Positions 44,640 through 52,881 of a stretch of 64,000 nt of DNA are shown here, one piece after another (within the stretch, counting starts at the first letter, position 1; the number at the start of each line of letters is the position of its first letter). The DNA lies in NCBI GenBank assembly GCA_038329865.1, contig JBBQNK010000001.1, forward strand, positions 62,001 through 126,000, read 5' to 3'. The notes under the pieces were generated by a model that was not told the DNA's origin, made no database searches, and saw nothing but the letters and a program-made list of their open reading frames with translations. The stretch is from JANMES01 sp038329865. GTDB lineage: Bacteria; Planctomycetota; Phycisphaerae; Tepidisphaerales; Tepidisphaeraceae. Position numbers and translations under genes: made by a program.

Positions 44640-45614
44640 ATGGATATGCTCACTCCCGCCCGCACCTGGGGCACCGCTGAACGGACTTCGGCGGAATCCG
44701 ATTCCGAACTCATCCAAACCATGCCGCTGCCGCAGCGGATCGCGATGCTCGCGACTGTGATCCTGCCGTTCCTCGGACTCCTCGGCGCGATCGTGCTTCT
44801 CTGGCACCGGCAGGCGGGCATCCTGGGGGTCGGCTGGCCGGAGATGGTCGTGATGGTGGTGATGTACTCGATCGGCGGGTTCGGCGTGACCGTCGGCTAT
44901 CACCGGTTGCTCACGCACAAATCGTTCGACTGCCCGCGATGGGTGCGGCTGACGCTGGCGGTCTTCGGCTCGATGGCGGCGCAGGGAATGACCATCCGCT
45001 GGGTCGCGACGCATCGCCGGCATCATCAGCTGGCAGATCATGAAGGCGATCCGCACTCGCCGCATCTGCACGGGTACACAGGCCTCCGCGGCCTGATCAC
45101 CGGGCTTTGGCATGCGCACATCGGCTGGGCGTTTGAGGCCGATCGCCCGGACCTTGTCCGCTCCATCCCCGACTTAATGGCCGACCGGGGGATGCTCTTC
45201 ATCGATCAGTTTTATCTGCTGTGGGTGGCGCTGGGCATTTTCATCCCGGCCATCGCGCTCGGACTGTGGGAAGGCAACTGGGAAGGTTTTTTCGCCGGCA
45301 TGATCTGGGGCGGGCTGCTGCGGATCTTCCTCATGCTTCACGTGACGTGGAGCATCAACTCGGTCTGCCACGTCTTCGGCACGCGTCCGTTCAAGAACCC
45401 GGATCGCAGCACGAATAACCTACCGATCGCGCTGGTGAGCCTCGGCGAAGGTTGGCACAACAACCACCACGCGTTCCCGACGAGCGCGCGGCACGGGCTC
45501 AAGTGGTGGCAATTCGATTCGTCGTATTGCGTGATCAAAGCGATGAGCTGGATCGGATTAGCATCAAACGTCCGCGTCCCGAGTGAAGCTGCGATGGACG
45601 CGCGACTGCGCTGA
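44640..45614 (+). CDS. Acyl-CoA / fatty acid desaturase (delta-9 type)
   Basis: A 324-residue membrane di-iron desaturase, probably introducing a double bond into membrane acyl chains. The three histidine boxes are HRLLTH (88-93), HRRHH (125-129) and HNNHH (273-277), with hydrophobic segments between them in the usual order. The family C-terminal region GEGWHNNHHAFPTSARHGL is complete. The gene is monocistronic by position: upstream is the secretin-like gene with 182 bases between, downstream the convergent phosphatase gene. Expression may be temperature-controlled, as in other bacteria, but no site was seen. Confidence 0.94.
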   Translation: MDMLTPARTWGTAERTSAESDSELIQTMPLPQRIAMLATVILPFLGLLGAIVLLWHRQAGILGVGWPEMVVMVVMYSIGGFGVTVGYHRLLTHKSFDCPRWVRLTLAVFGSMAAQGMTIRWVATHRRHHQLADHEGDPHSPHLHGYTGLRGLITGLWHAHIGWAFEADRPDLVRSIPDLMADRGMLFIDQFYLLWVALGIFIPAIALGLWEGNWEGFFAGMIWGGLLRIFLMLHVTWSINSVCHVFGTRPFKNPDRSTNNLPIALVSLGEGWHNNHHAFPTSARHGLKWWQFDSSYCVIKAMSWIGLASNVRVPSEAAMDARLR

Positions 45615-45692
45615 GCATTTATTAAGCGGTGAACGAAGTGAACGCGGTTCCCCATTCAAATTGTGCGTCACTGACCCAATCAACTCATTGAA

Positions 45693-46664
45693 TCAATCGC
45701 GATACTGAGCGTGACAGCTCAAGCACGACTGGTTCAACTGCTTGACCGCTTTATCCGCGTCCGCGGGATTGTGCATCGGAGATCTAAGCATCTCGCTCAG
45801 CGCCCGCGCCTGCTTCGCGGCGTTCGCCAATTGCTTCTGGAAATCCTCGGTGTGACTGGTCGCGTCGTTCGTCCGCCCGATTTCGGTGAAGGTTTCTTCC
45901 AGCAGCAACGCCTCGTTGGAGGCATCAAGCCCGGGATGGGCCGCGATCGGCTGCCAGGCGGACTTGCTCATGTCCTTGAGATTATCCATGTGGTAATCCG
46001 CCTGCACCATGGATGCAGCCATCGCCGGGATCTTTGCCTTTTCGACGTAAGTCACGTGGAGCGAGTCGAGCTCGCCCGCGGGCAACGGCCGGGCGTTGCG
46101 GGCGTCGGCCCAGAGGCCCTTGTAGTTCGCGCCGGTGCCCCACGTCTTGAGAACATTCTCCGCCTCGCTCGGCGGAAGCATTCCGTTATACACGCACGCC
46201 ACCGCCACGCCCGCGGCGGAGCGGTGCTTGCCGTGGTGGCAGTGGATGTAGATAGGCCCCGGCAAGTCCCGCAGCGCCTTGGCGATCGCCTGGCCTTGTG
46301 CGGCCGGCACGCCGTCGTAGCCGAACGGGAGGTGGACGTACTTCATGCCGAACCTGTGGGCGGAGTCGACATCGGGCGTCGCGCCATCGACGCTGATGAT
46401 CGTTTTAATGCCGAGCTTCTGCAGGACCTGAAATCCTTCATCGCCTTCGGGCTGGGCGCCGCTGAGGATTTTCTCATTGACCCAGTGGGCGTGGGGCAGG
46501 CTCTTTTCATTGAGCGCGACGTACTGACGCGTCGTCGGCTGCGTCGCCGCCGCGTGCGGCACGCCGGTCGGAACCGGCACGACCCTCGCCGGCGGGGTCC
46601 TGCAGGCGGACAGACCGAAGGCGATCGAGCTGAGCAGGATCAGGTATTTGACTGAGGAACGCAT
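45693..46664 (-). CDS. Lipoprotein fusing a dual-specificity phosphatase-like domain to a c-type heme domain
   Basis: A 323-residue lipoprotein (lipobox LSAC, Cys21). Residues 50-160 form a tyrosine / dual-specificity phosphatase domain with the active-site loop HCHHGKHRS (Cys142 to Arg148, CX5R). The C-terminal domain (about 215-323) is helical and ends in CLSCH (Cys314, Cys317, His318), a covalent heme attachment motif, in cytochrome c'-like position. Both would lie in the periplasm. The combination of redox and phosphatase modules is unusual; function unknown. Confidence 0.88.
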   Translation of the reverse strand: MRSSVKYLILLSSIAFGLSACRTPPARVVPVPTGVPHAAATQPTTRQYVALNEKSLPHAHWVNEKILSGAQPEGDEGFQVLQKLGIKTIISVDGATPDVDSAHRFGMKYVHLPFGYDGVPAAQGQAIAKALRDLPGPIYIHCHHGKHRSAAGVAVACVYNGMLPPSEAENVLKTWGTGANYKGLWADARNARPLPAGELDSLHVTYVEKAKIPAMAASMVQADYHMDNLKDMSKSAWQPIAAHPGLDASNEALLLEETFTEIGRTNDATSHTEDFQKQLANAAKQARALSEMLRSPMHNPADADKAVKQLNQSCLSCHAQYRD

Positions 46665-46864
46665 AAACTCTCTGGAAACAGTGCCTTGCCGGAAGAAATG
46701 GTTGTACCGTCTTCATCAAGTATGACAAGACCGTGCATCCTTTGCGCGATCCCACTCGGCGTGCGGGCTTCAGCCCGCATGTCCATTGCGAGAAAATTCC
46801 TTTGCGAAAAAATTCCATACGGACTTAGGCCCGCACGCCAAATACCGCAATCCCATCCTTTGTC

Positions 46865-46893
46865 TTTACAATATCCGTTATAACGACTATAAT
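46865..46893 (+). promoter_or_regulatory. Near-consensus promoter of the marR-type gene, giving a nearly leaderless mRNA
   Basis: TTTACA (46865-46870), 17 bases, TATAAT (46888-46893). Predicted transcription start is about 46900, only two bases before the ATG at 46902, so the mRNA would be almost leaderless. The spacer and half of the -10 box overlap the operator at 46872-46890. Confidence 0.7.
46872..46890 (+). promoter_or_regulatory. Probable MarR operator, upstream of the regulator gene
   Basis: The 19-base TATCCGTTATAACGACTAT contains the palindrome CGTTATAACG. The reverse complement of the site at 47383-47401, in front of pirin, differs in one position. It overlaps the promoter, as expected for autorepression. 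Confidence 0.8.
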
Positions 46894-46901
46894 GAAACGT
46901 C

Positions 46902-47372
46902 ATGACCAACCGCCTGCAAAAAGAGCTGAAAAAGTCCAAGCCGTTCGAGTCGGCCGAGCAGGAGGCTCACCTCAACCTGGCCCGCACCGCCCAGTTCCTG
47001 GAAGAAGCCTTCGAGCAGCTGTTCAAGCCGTTCAACCTGTCGGGGACGCAGTACAACGTGCTGCGCATCCTCCGCGGCGCCGGCGAAGCGCTGCCGTGCG
47101 GGCAGATCGGCGAGCGACTGGTCACCCGCGACCCGGACATCACGCGTTTGCTGGACAGGCTCGAAAAGCGCGGCCTGATCGTCCGCGAACGCACCGCCGC
47201 CGACCGGCGGGTGGTGCTGGCCTCCATCACCCCCGCAGGGCTCAAGCTGTTGAAGCAACTCGACAAGCCGGTGATCGACCTGCATGTAAAACAGCTCGGC
47301 CACATGGGTAAGGAGCGTTTAAAGACCTTCATCGACCTGCTGGAATTGGCCCGTGAACCGGGGGCGGAATAA
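46902..47372 (+). CDS. MarR family transcriptional regulator
   Basis: A 156-residue winged-helix protein. The recognition region FNLSGTQYNVLRILRGAGEALPCGQIGERLVTRDPDITRLLDRLEKRGLIVRERTAADRR fits the MarR family, with the beta-wing RERTAADRRVV. It probably represses its own gene and the downstream pirin gene through the two near-identical operator sites. Ligand unknown; pirin-type quercetinases suggest an aromatic or flavonoid compound, as a guess. Dimerisation helices are at both ends. Confidence 0.94.
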   Translation: MTNRLQKELKKSKPFESAEQEAHLNLARTAQFLEEAFEQLFKPFNLSGTQYNVLRILRGAGEALPCGQIGERLVTRDPDITRLLDRLEKRGLIVRERTAADRRVVLASITPAGLKLLKQLDKPVIDLHVKQLGHMGKERLKTFIDLLELAREPGAE

Positions 47373-47382
47373 ACTTTGAATA

Positions 47383-47401
47383 ATAGTCGTTATAACAGAT
47401 A
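47383..47401 (-). promoter_or_regulatory. Probable MarR operator, upstream of pirin
   Basis: A 19-base site whose reverse complement, TATCTGTTATAACGACTAT, differs from the marR operator by one base (18 of 19 identical). It overlaps the presumed pirin promoter (a TTGAAT at 47376-47381 lies just upstream). It is placed 28 bases before the pirin ATG. Confidence 0.8.
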
Positions 47402-47429
47402 CTGGAATAACACTTAAGAGGAGACCCTT

Positions 47430-48125
47430 ATGATTCGCGTGATTAAATCAGAAGAACGACACCGCCAGAACATCGGCTGGCTCGATACCCGGTGGCACTT
47501 TTCCTTCGGCGACTACTACGATCCGAAGAACCTGCACTTCTCCGCCCTGCGCGTCTTCAATGATGACTGGCTCGAAGGCGGCGGCGGGTTCGACCTGCAC
47601 CCGCACAAGGACATGGAGATCGTGACGATCATGCTCGAAGGCGTGCTGCGTCATAAAGACCTGCTCGGCAACGACGACGTGCTGAAGCCCAACGAAGTGC
47701 AGGTGATGAGCGCCGGCCGAGGCATCACGCACGGCGAATTCAACGACAGCCGCAAGGATCGCCTGCACCTGTTGCAGCTCTGGATTCTGCCACGAAAGAA
47801 GAACAACGACCCGCGCTGGGAGCAAAAAGGTTTCGACCCGGCCGACCGAATCGGCAAGCTGCAGCCGGTGGTGAGCGACGGCAGTCTGCCGGGCACGTTG
47901 GCGATCGACCAGGACGCTGTGATCTACCGCAGCACCCTGCCGGCCGGGCAGTCGGTCGAGCACGACAGCGCCGCCCGCAAGGTCTACCTGTTCGTCATTG
48001 AAGGCGACGTGACGGTGAACGGCGAAAAACTCGCCAAAGGCGACCAGGGCCGGATCGAAGCGGAAGCTTTGCTCAAGATCACCGCTGGTATGGATGCGGA
48101 GATTTTGTTGATCGATCTGCCGTAA
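47430..48125 (+). CDS. Pirin family protein (quercetinase-like cupin)
   Basis: A 231-residue bicupin of the YhhW type, with AGGAG about 8 bases upstream. The N-terminal cupin has FDLHPHKDMEIVTIMLEGVLRHKD and the iron-binding set HPHKDMEI...H...; the GRGITHGEFN motif is typical of pirins. Bacterial members have quercetin 2,3-dioxygenase activity or act as stress-response proteins. It is downstream of a MarR-type regulator with a matching operator, so it is probably induced when that regulator's ligand is present. It ends before a strong intrinsic terminator. Confidence 0.93.
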   Translation: MIRVIKSEERHRQNIGWLDTRWHFSFGDYYDPKNLHFSALRVFNDDWLEGGGGFDLHPHKDMEIVTIMLEGVLRHKDLLGNDDVLKPNEVQVMSAGRGITHGEFNDSRKDRLHLLQLWILPRKKNNDPRWEQKGFDPADRIGKLQPVVSDGSLPGTLAIDQDAVIYRSTLPAGQSVEHDSAARKVYLFVIEGDVTVNGEKLAKGDQGRIEAEALLKITAGMDAEILLIDLP

Positions 48126-48160
48126 GGGGAAATGTGCCACAGAGGACACGGAGAACACAG

Positions 48161-48194
48161 AGGCGCGCTCGGGAAACAGGGCGCGCCTTTTTTT
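48161..48194 (+). terminator. Intrinsic terminator after the pirin gene
   Basis: An 8-bp stem AGGCGCGC / GCGCGCCT (48161-48168 and 48181-48188) with a 12-base loop, followed by seven T residues. It lies 36 bases after the pirin stop. Confidence 0.85.
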
Positions 48195-48206
48195 CAGAAT
48201 TTTTCT

Positions 48207-48345
48207 GCCACAGATGGGGCACGGATGAATACAGATAGGAAAGAATGAACGCGGAGACGCGGAGAAGGCAAGATTTCTTCTCCGCGTCTCCGCGTTCATT
48301 CCTTTTTCGTCTTTATCTGTGCCCATCCGTGCCCCATCCGTGGCT
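48207..48345. repeat. Nested inverted repeats: CACAGATG/ACGGATG arms around GGAGACGC arms
   Basis: Outer arms 48207-48237 and 48315-48345 pair over 31 bases with four mismatches. Inside them, arms 48244-48267 and 48279-48302 are perfect 24-base reverse complements around an 11-base loop. Outer words match those at 39904 and 40954; inner arms match those at 38042. The repeat lies between pirin and aroA and would be read as an N-terminal extension of AroA if the frame were taken from its longest open start. Confidence 0.9.
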
Positions 48346-48394
48346 AAATTCATCTTCGCGTCTTCGCGTCTTCGCGGTTAATCTCTTGAGCCTT

Positions 48395-49720
48395 ATGAGT
48401 GACCTGCGTCTCGACCCGATTTCATCGCCGTTTAAGGCCTCGATCACCCCGCCTGGGTCGAAGAGCCTGACGAACCGCGCCCTCGTGCTGGCGGCGCTGG
48501 CGAGCGGAACCAGTAAACTGACCAACGTTCTTTTCGCCGACGACACGCGCGTCATGCTCGACGGCTTAGCCAAGCTCGGCTTCACGCTGGACATCGACGA
48601 ACCGAACCACGTCGTCACGGTCCACGGCCAGGCCGGGAAAATCCCCGCGGCCGGCGCGGAAATCTTCTGCGGCAACAGCGGCACGACGATCCGCTTCCTC
48701 ACCGCCCTCTCCGCTCTCGGCAAAGGCGAGTTCACCCTCGACGGCATCGCCCGCATGCGGCAGCGGCCGATCGGCGCGCTGGTCGGCATGATGAAACACC
48801 TCGGCGTGCGCACAAGCTTCGCGCCCGAGGCCGAGGGATTTCCGCCGGTCACCGTTCTCGCCGACGGATTGCCCGGCGGTATCGTTCGCTACGGCGCGGA
48901 GGCGTCGAGTCAATTCCTTTCCGCGCTCTTGATGGTCGCGCCGTACGCGCGGAACGAAGTCCGCGTCGATCTCGAGCCGAACCAAACGAGTTGGCCGTAC
49001 GTCGCGATGACGATGCAGTTGATGGACCGCTTCGGCGTGACATGCGAGCTGATCCGCGACCCCGACACCGGCGAGCCGCGCAAGCTGATCGTGCCGCAGC
49101 ACGTCTACGCGCCGCACGACTACACGATCGAACCCGACGCCAGCAACGCCAGCTATTTCCTCGGGCTCGCCGCGATCCACCCCGGATCAAAAGTCACCAT
49201 CGAAGGCCTCGGCAAGCGCAGCCTGCAAGGCGATGTCGCCTTCGCCGACGTGCTGCACGACATGGGCGCGGGCCTGATCTTCGGCCCCGATTTCATCACC
49301 GTCACCGGCGGCAAAGCCCTGCACGGCATCGAGGTCGACCTTTCCAATATGCCCGACACCGCGCAAACCTTTGCCGTCGTCGCGCTGTTCGCAAAGGGCC
49401 AAACCGTCATCCGCGGATTGCACACGTTAAAGGTGAAAGAAACCGACCGCCTCGCCGCGCTACAGACGGAGCTGACCAAGCTGGGCGCCGAAGTTGAAAT
49501 CGAAGACGGCAGCGTGCTCGTGATCGACCCGCCGGAGAAATTGAAGGTTGCCCACATCGACACCTACGACGACCACCGCATGGCGATGAGCTTCGCGTTG
49601 GCGGGGACCAATTCTGCGGGCGTAACGATCAAGGACGTGGAGTGCGTGAATAAGACGTATCCGGGGTACTTCACGGATTTAGAAAAAGTAATTTCGAATA
49701 CTGCCGTCAATAGTGGGTAG
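48395..49720 (+). CDS. aroA: 3-phosphoshikimate 1-carboxyvinyltransferase (EPSP synthase)
   Basis: 441 residues from the ATG at 48395; the frame upstream is repeat. AroA joins phosphoenolpyruvate to shikimate 3-phosphate, step six of aromatic amino acid synthesis. Motifs: PGSKSLTNRALVLAALASG, GNSGTTIRFLTAL, LPGGIVRYGAEASSQFLSALLM, DASNASYFLGLAAI (domain 2 site), LKVKETDRLAAL, and YDDHRMAMSFALAG near the C-terminus. No other shikimate gene is in the window. The next gene's upstream start would overlap its stop. Confidence 0.96.
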   Translation: MSDLRLDPISSPFKASITPPGSKSLTNRALVLAALASGTSKLTNVLFADDTRVMLDGLAKLGFTLDIDEPNHVVTVHGQAGKIPAAGAEIFCGNSGTTIRFLTALSALGKGEFTLDGIARMRQRPIGALVGMMKHLGVRTSFAPEAEGFPPVTVLADGLPGGIVRYGAEASSQFLSALLMVAPYARNEVRVDLEPNQTSWPYVAMTMQLMDRFGVTCELIRDPDTGEPRKLIVPQHVYAPHDYTIEPDASNASYFLGLAAIHPGSKVTIEGLGKRSLQGDVAFADVLHDMGAGLIFGPDFITVTGGKALHGIEVDLSNMPDTAQTFAVVALFAKGQTVIRGLHTLKVKETDRLAALQTELTKLGAEVEIEDGSVLVIDPPEKLKVAHIDTYDDHRMAMSFALAGTNSAGVTIKDVECVNKTYPGYFTDLEKVISNTAVNSG

Positions 49721-49727
49721 ACAACCA

Positions 49728-50264
49728 ATGAATCCGCAAGACTCAAATTTTTTCACCCTCTTCGGGCACTTAGCAGTTCGGCTATCGAATCTGGAATCCA
49801 TTGTTGATCATTTGTTGGAAGACTTGATAGATCAGGACTCGCCGGTAATTGGGGGACTCATTATTTCTGACGTAGGATTTTTCAAGAAACTTGACCTGAT
49901 AAAAACGCTCACCGAATTTCAATTTGCCCTTGACGATGCGGGGCGTGACAGAATATTGGAAGTCATCAAGAAAATTGATGAGTTAAGAACTATTCGAAAT
50001 GAAGTGATTCATGGTCTATGGACAATAAATGCCCTCGACTTTGCCAAGGGAACCGTAATCTGTGAACAAACTCGTTGGCGAAAGATGAAGTCTCAAAAAC
50101 AGTGGACGAGATATCGACGTAGATTGTTTTCATTCGTTGAATTAAACAACTATGCGGAAAAGGCAATTTATCTGTGCGCTGATGTGACCAATCTCATAAA
50201 CTTTGTCCGAAGTTCGAAAACAACATCAAAACGAGTACGAAAGGGTTCTTCCCAAGATAAATAG
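49728..50264 (+). CDS. AT-rich gene for a HEPN-motif-like protein
   Basis: 178 residues from the ATG at 49728 (a GTG at 49713 overlaps the aroA stop). Nothing similar is recognised with certainty. The helical protein contains RTIRNEVIHGLW: RNEVIH fits the R-x4-H signature of HEPN domains, known from nucleases of toxin-antitoxin and abortive-infection systems, in the usual position after a helix. The codons are clearly AT-richer than in every neighbour, suggesting transfer. The C-terminal 25 residues are very basic. No antitoxin partner is seen. A plain coincidence is possible. Confidence 0.7.
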   Translation: MNPQDSNFFTLFGHLAVRLSNLESIVDHLLEDLIDQDSPVIGGLIISDVGFFKKLDLIKTLTEFQFALDDAGRDRILEVIKKIDELRTIRNEVIHGLWTINALDFAKGTVICEQTRWRKMKSQKQWTRYRRRLFSFVELNNYAEKAIYLCADVTNLINFVRSSKTTSKRVRKGSSQDK

Positions 50265-50273
50265 TGCGTTGTC

Positions 50274-51761
50274 TCACGCCACCTGTTTCTCATCCACCGC
50301 CGCGAGTTTTTTCGCGACGGCTATACCACTCTGCAACGCGCCTTCCATGTACCCCGCGAATTTGTAGCAGCAGTGCTCACCGGCGAAGTGCAGGCGATCC
50401 ATGCCGCGCGCGAGCAGCGGGCCGATCGTCGTGATCTCGCCCGGGGCGGGGAAGCTGTACCCGCCGGCGGAGTATTTTTCGTTCGGCCAGGCGATGAAGC
50501 GCGTCTTGATCACGTGCGGCGTGATGCCGGCGTGGATGGTTTCCAGTTCCTTGATCACGCCCTTGTCGCTCCAGCCTCGGTTCCAGCTGTTCATGAGACT
50601 GTTCGCGGCCCGGCCGGCGGCGAACGCGGTGATACCGTGCTGGCCATTTTCTCCCTGGCCTGCAGTGCTTTCCCACGTCAGCGCGATCGGGCCGTCGCTC
50701 AGGCTCGAGGCGCTCTTCGCCCAGGCCTTGCGGTCGACGCTGCTGAGGAATTTCACAACGTTGCCGATCTGCGGCTGGAGGATTTTCGGCAGCGGCGGGC
50801 TGATATTGATCCGGCCCCACGTGCCGGGCGGGATCGCGAGGACGATGTCGTCCGCCTCCAGCACTTCGCCGCGGTTGGTCGTGACGCGCACGCGGTCGGC
50901 CCGCAGTTCGATCTTCACCACCGGCGTGTTCGTGCGGATATTTTCTTTGCCGATCGCGCGGGAGAGCGATTGCGTCAGCCGGCTCGCGCCACCGCGGCAG
51001 CGGTAGGCTTCGGTGTCGGTCCAGTAGTGTTCGAATCCGCCGCCCTTGATGACGGTGAGCAGCGCGAGCCATCCCTGTCGCGAGACGACCACGCCGTTGT
51101 CGGCGTTCAGCTCCGCCGCGATGGCACGCCGCGCGAGCTTGCTGATCGGCAGACCTTCCAGCCAGTCGGCAACGGATTTCTTATCCAAGTCAGCCGCGAA
51201 CGGAGTGAGCCACGGTTCATTCTCATTCACGTTGCGCGCCAACCCCGTGGCCTGCGCGATCGCGAAATCCATCTCACCAAAAAGTTTCTGTTGTGTCTCG
51301 CGGGCGAGCCGGCGATTGCCGATCATCACCGGAATGTCGTTCTCATCCCCCGCCTCGGCCGGCATGAGCTCGAGGCCGAACATTTTCACGTAGTGAATCC
51401 ACGCCGGGTGATTCGCGCCGACGAATTCCGCGCCGCCTTCAACCACCTTGCCGGGGACGATGTCGCGGTAGCTGATCACTCGCCCGCCGAGCCGCGGGCG
51501 GGCTTCGAGGACGGTCACGTCGACGTTCGCGGTGAGCAACTCGAACGCGCACGAAAGACCAGCGAGCCCGCCGCCGATCACGATCACTTTTTTGTGGGGA
51601 ACGATTCCCGCCAGTGGAACCGGCGGCTTGGCTATCTTGCGGAGCGCAGCGTGACCCTTGCCCATTCCGCCGGGGAAGGCGGGACGAGCGCGGCTGCCCG
51701 TGACTTCCATTGGGCCGTACAGACTTCGAAGTTGTGCGTAGAGCGAGCGCGGCATGCGCAT
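50274..51761 (-). CDS. Flavin-containing amine oxidase family protein
   Basis: A 495-residue FAD enzyme with the dinucleotide-binding start VIVIGGGLAGLSCAFELL (GxGxxG at 63-68), Glu86, LGGRVISY, a substrate region with GGGFEHYWTDTEAYRCRGGASRLTQSL, and the C-terminal FAGEHCCYKFAGYMEGALQSG typical of monoamine-oxidase-type enzymes. There is no signal peptide, though 50 residues precede the FAD domain. Substrate unknown; amine oxidase, protoporphyrinogen oxidase-like or carotenoid-type desaturase are all possible, the first fitting best. Confidence 0.9.
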   Translation of the reverse strand: MRMPRSLYAQLRSLYGPMEVTGSRARPAFPGGMGKGHAALRKIAKPPVPLAGIVPHKKVIVIGGGLAGLSCAFELLTANVDVTVLEARPRLGGRVISYRDIVPGKVVEGGAEFVGANHPAWIHYVKMFGLELMPAEAGDENDIPVMIGNRRLARETQQKLFGEMDFAIAQATGLARNVNENEPWLTPFAADLDKKSVADWLEGLPISKLARRAIAAELNADNGVVVSRQGWLALLTVIKGGGFEHYWTDTEAYRCRGGASRLTQSLSRAIGKENIRTNTPVVKIELRADRVRVTTNRGEVLEADDIVLAIPPGTWGRINISPPLPKILQPQIGNVVKFLSSVDRKAWAKSASSLSDGPIALTWESTAGQGENGQHGITAFAAGRAANSLMNSWNRGWSDKGVIKELETIHAGITPHVIKTRFIAWPNEKYSAGGYSFPAPGEITTIGPLLARGMDRLHFAGEHCCYKFAGYMEGALQSGIAVAKKLAAVDEKQVA

Positions 51762-52143
51762 CTCCCATCACGGGTAAAACTTCTCGGTCGAACTAATCGC
51801 CTCGCAGCCGATCGAACGATTCGATCAGCAATGCAGGCCGCAGGGTCGTCTTCCATCGCTTTTGCGGTCACCTCGATTATGAATTCTTGATCGTCAGGCG
51901 GGCTCGCCAAATGAGGTGGCAAGCCCCAGAAAACACCGCCAATCTTCGATACAATAAATTACACCCCAGATCGGCGTGAAAATCCCGCCGAAACCAGCCC
52001 ATTAAAGTATTGTTAAAGTTTTGTCATTTAATGATTTATGTATTGCAAAATGGCGGTGATTTCGGCTTTCGACGTACGTTGGAACTCGCTTGTCGCTGGC
52101 CTGGTCCGCTGCTATCGTCCTGCGACCTTTCAGGAGCCCGAAT
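51762..52143. other. 382-base divergent intergenic region with no recognised feature
   Basis: Between the amine oxidase (minus) and ThuA gene (plus). An AT-rich stretch near 52000-52060 is suited to promoters, but no clear -35/-10 pair, palindrome or reading frame stands out. It is one of the few larger spacers without an obvious inverted repeat. Confidence 0.4.
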
Positions 52144-52881
52144 ATGTCCATCCGAGTCACCGTCTGGAACGAATTTCGTCACGAAAAGGCCGAGGGAGCC
52201 AAGTTCGATATCGTGCGATCGCACTACCCGCAAGGCATCCACGAAGCGATCGCGCAGCACCTTCGCAAAGGCGGTGATTTTTCGGTCGGTACGGCCTGGC
52301 TGGACCAACCCGAGCACGGCCTGACCGACGAGGCACTGGCCAACACCGACGTGCTGATCTGGTGGGCGCACGGCCATCACGGCGCGGTCGATGACGCAGT
52401 CGTCGCAAAAGTTCAGCAGCGCGTGCTCGACGGCATGGGACTGATCGTGCTGCACAGCGGGCACGCTTCAAAAGTGTTCACGCGATTGATGGGCACCACC
52501 GGCAAACTTAAATGGCGCGAGGCCGGCGAGCGCGAAATTCTCTGGGTCACCAAGCCCGGTCATCCGATCCTCGCGGGCATCGACGATCACTTCATTTTGC
52601 CGCAGGAAGAAATGTACGGCGAGTTCTTCGACGTGCCCGAGCCGATGGAAACATTGCTCATCAGCAGCTTCACCGGCGGCGAAGTTTTTAGAAGCGGGAT
52701 GACGTGGCAGCGCGGCGCGGGAAAAATCTTTTATTTCCGGCCGGGGCACGAAACGTATCCCACATACAAAGATCCGAACGTTCTCCGAATCATCGAAAAT
52801 GCCGCAAAATGGGCTGCGCCAGTGAGCGGGGGAAAGGTTCTTCCGGGGTTTCCAAATCCAAAAATCGGATGGCTTGATTGA
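52144..52881 (+). CDS. ThuA-like domain protein
   Basis: 245 residues from the ATG at 52144 (the frame is open for 54 bases more). The fold of class I glutamine amidotransferases without its catalytic triad is seen, in ThuA order: IRVTVWNEFRHE at the start, ADVLIWWAHGHHGAV-type strand, GLIVLHSGHASKVFTRLMGT, GHPILAGIDDHFILPQEEMYGEF and WQRGAGKIFYFRPGHETYPTYK. ThuA was named from trehalose utilisation in rhizobia; most members probably act on keto-sugars. It is not next to the usual GFO/IDH oxidoreductase. Function is a family-level assignment. Confidence 0.92.
   Translation: MSIRVTVWNEFRHEKAEGAKFDIVRSHYPQGIHEAIAQHLRKGGDFSVGTAWLDQPEHGLTDEALANTDVLIWWAHGHHGAVDDAVVAKVQQRVLDGMGLIVLHSGHASKVFTRLMGTTGKLKWREAGEREILWVTKPGHPILAGIDDHFILPQEEMYGEFFDVPEPMETLLISSFTGGEVFRSGMTWQRGAGKIFYFRPGHETYPTYKDPNVLRIIENAAKWAAPVSGGKVLPGFPNPKIGWLD

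Noticed and set aside
48245..48394. 50-residue N-terminal extension of AroA
   Set aside because: It is translated repeat sequence (from the GGAGACGC and CACAGATG elements) and EPSP synthases begin about where the ATG at 48395 lies.
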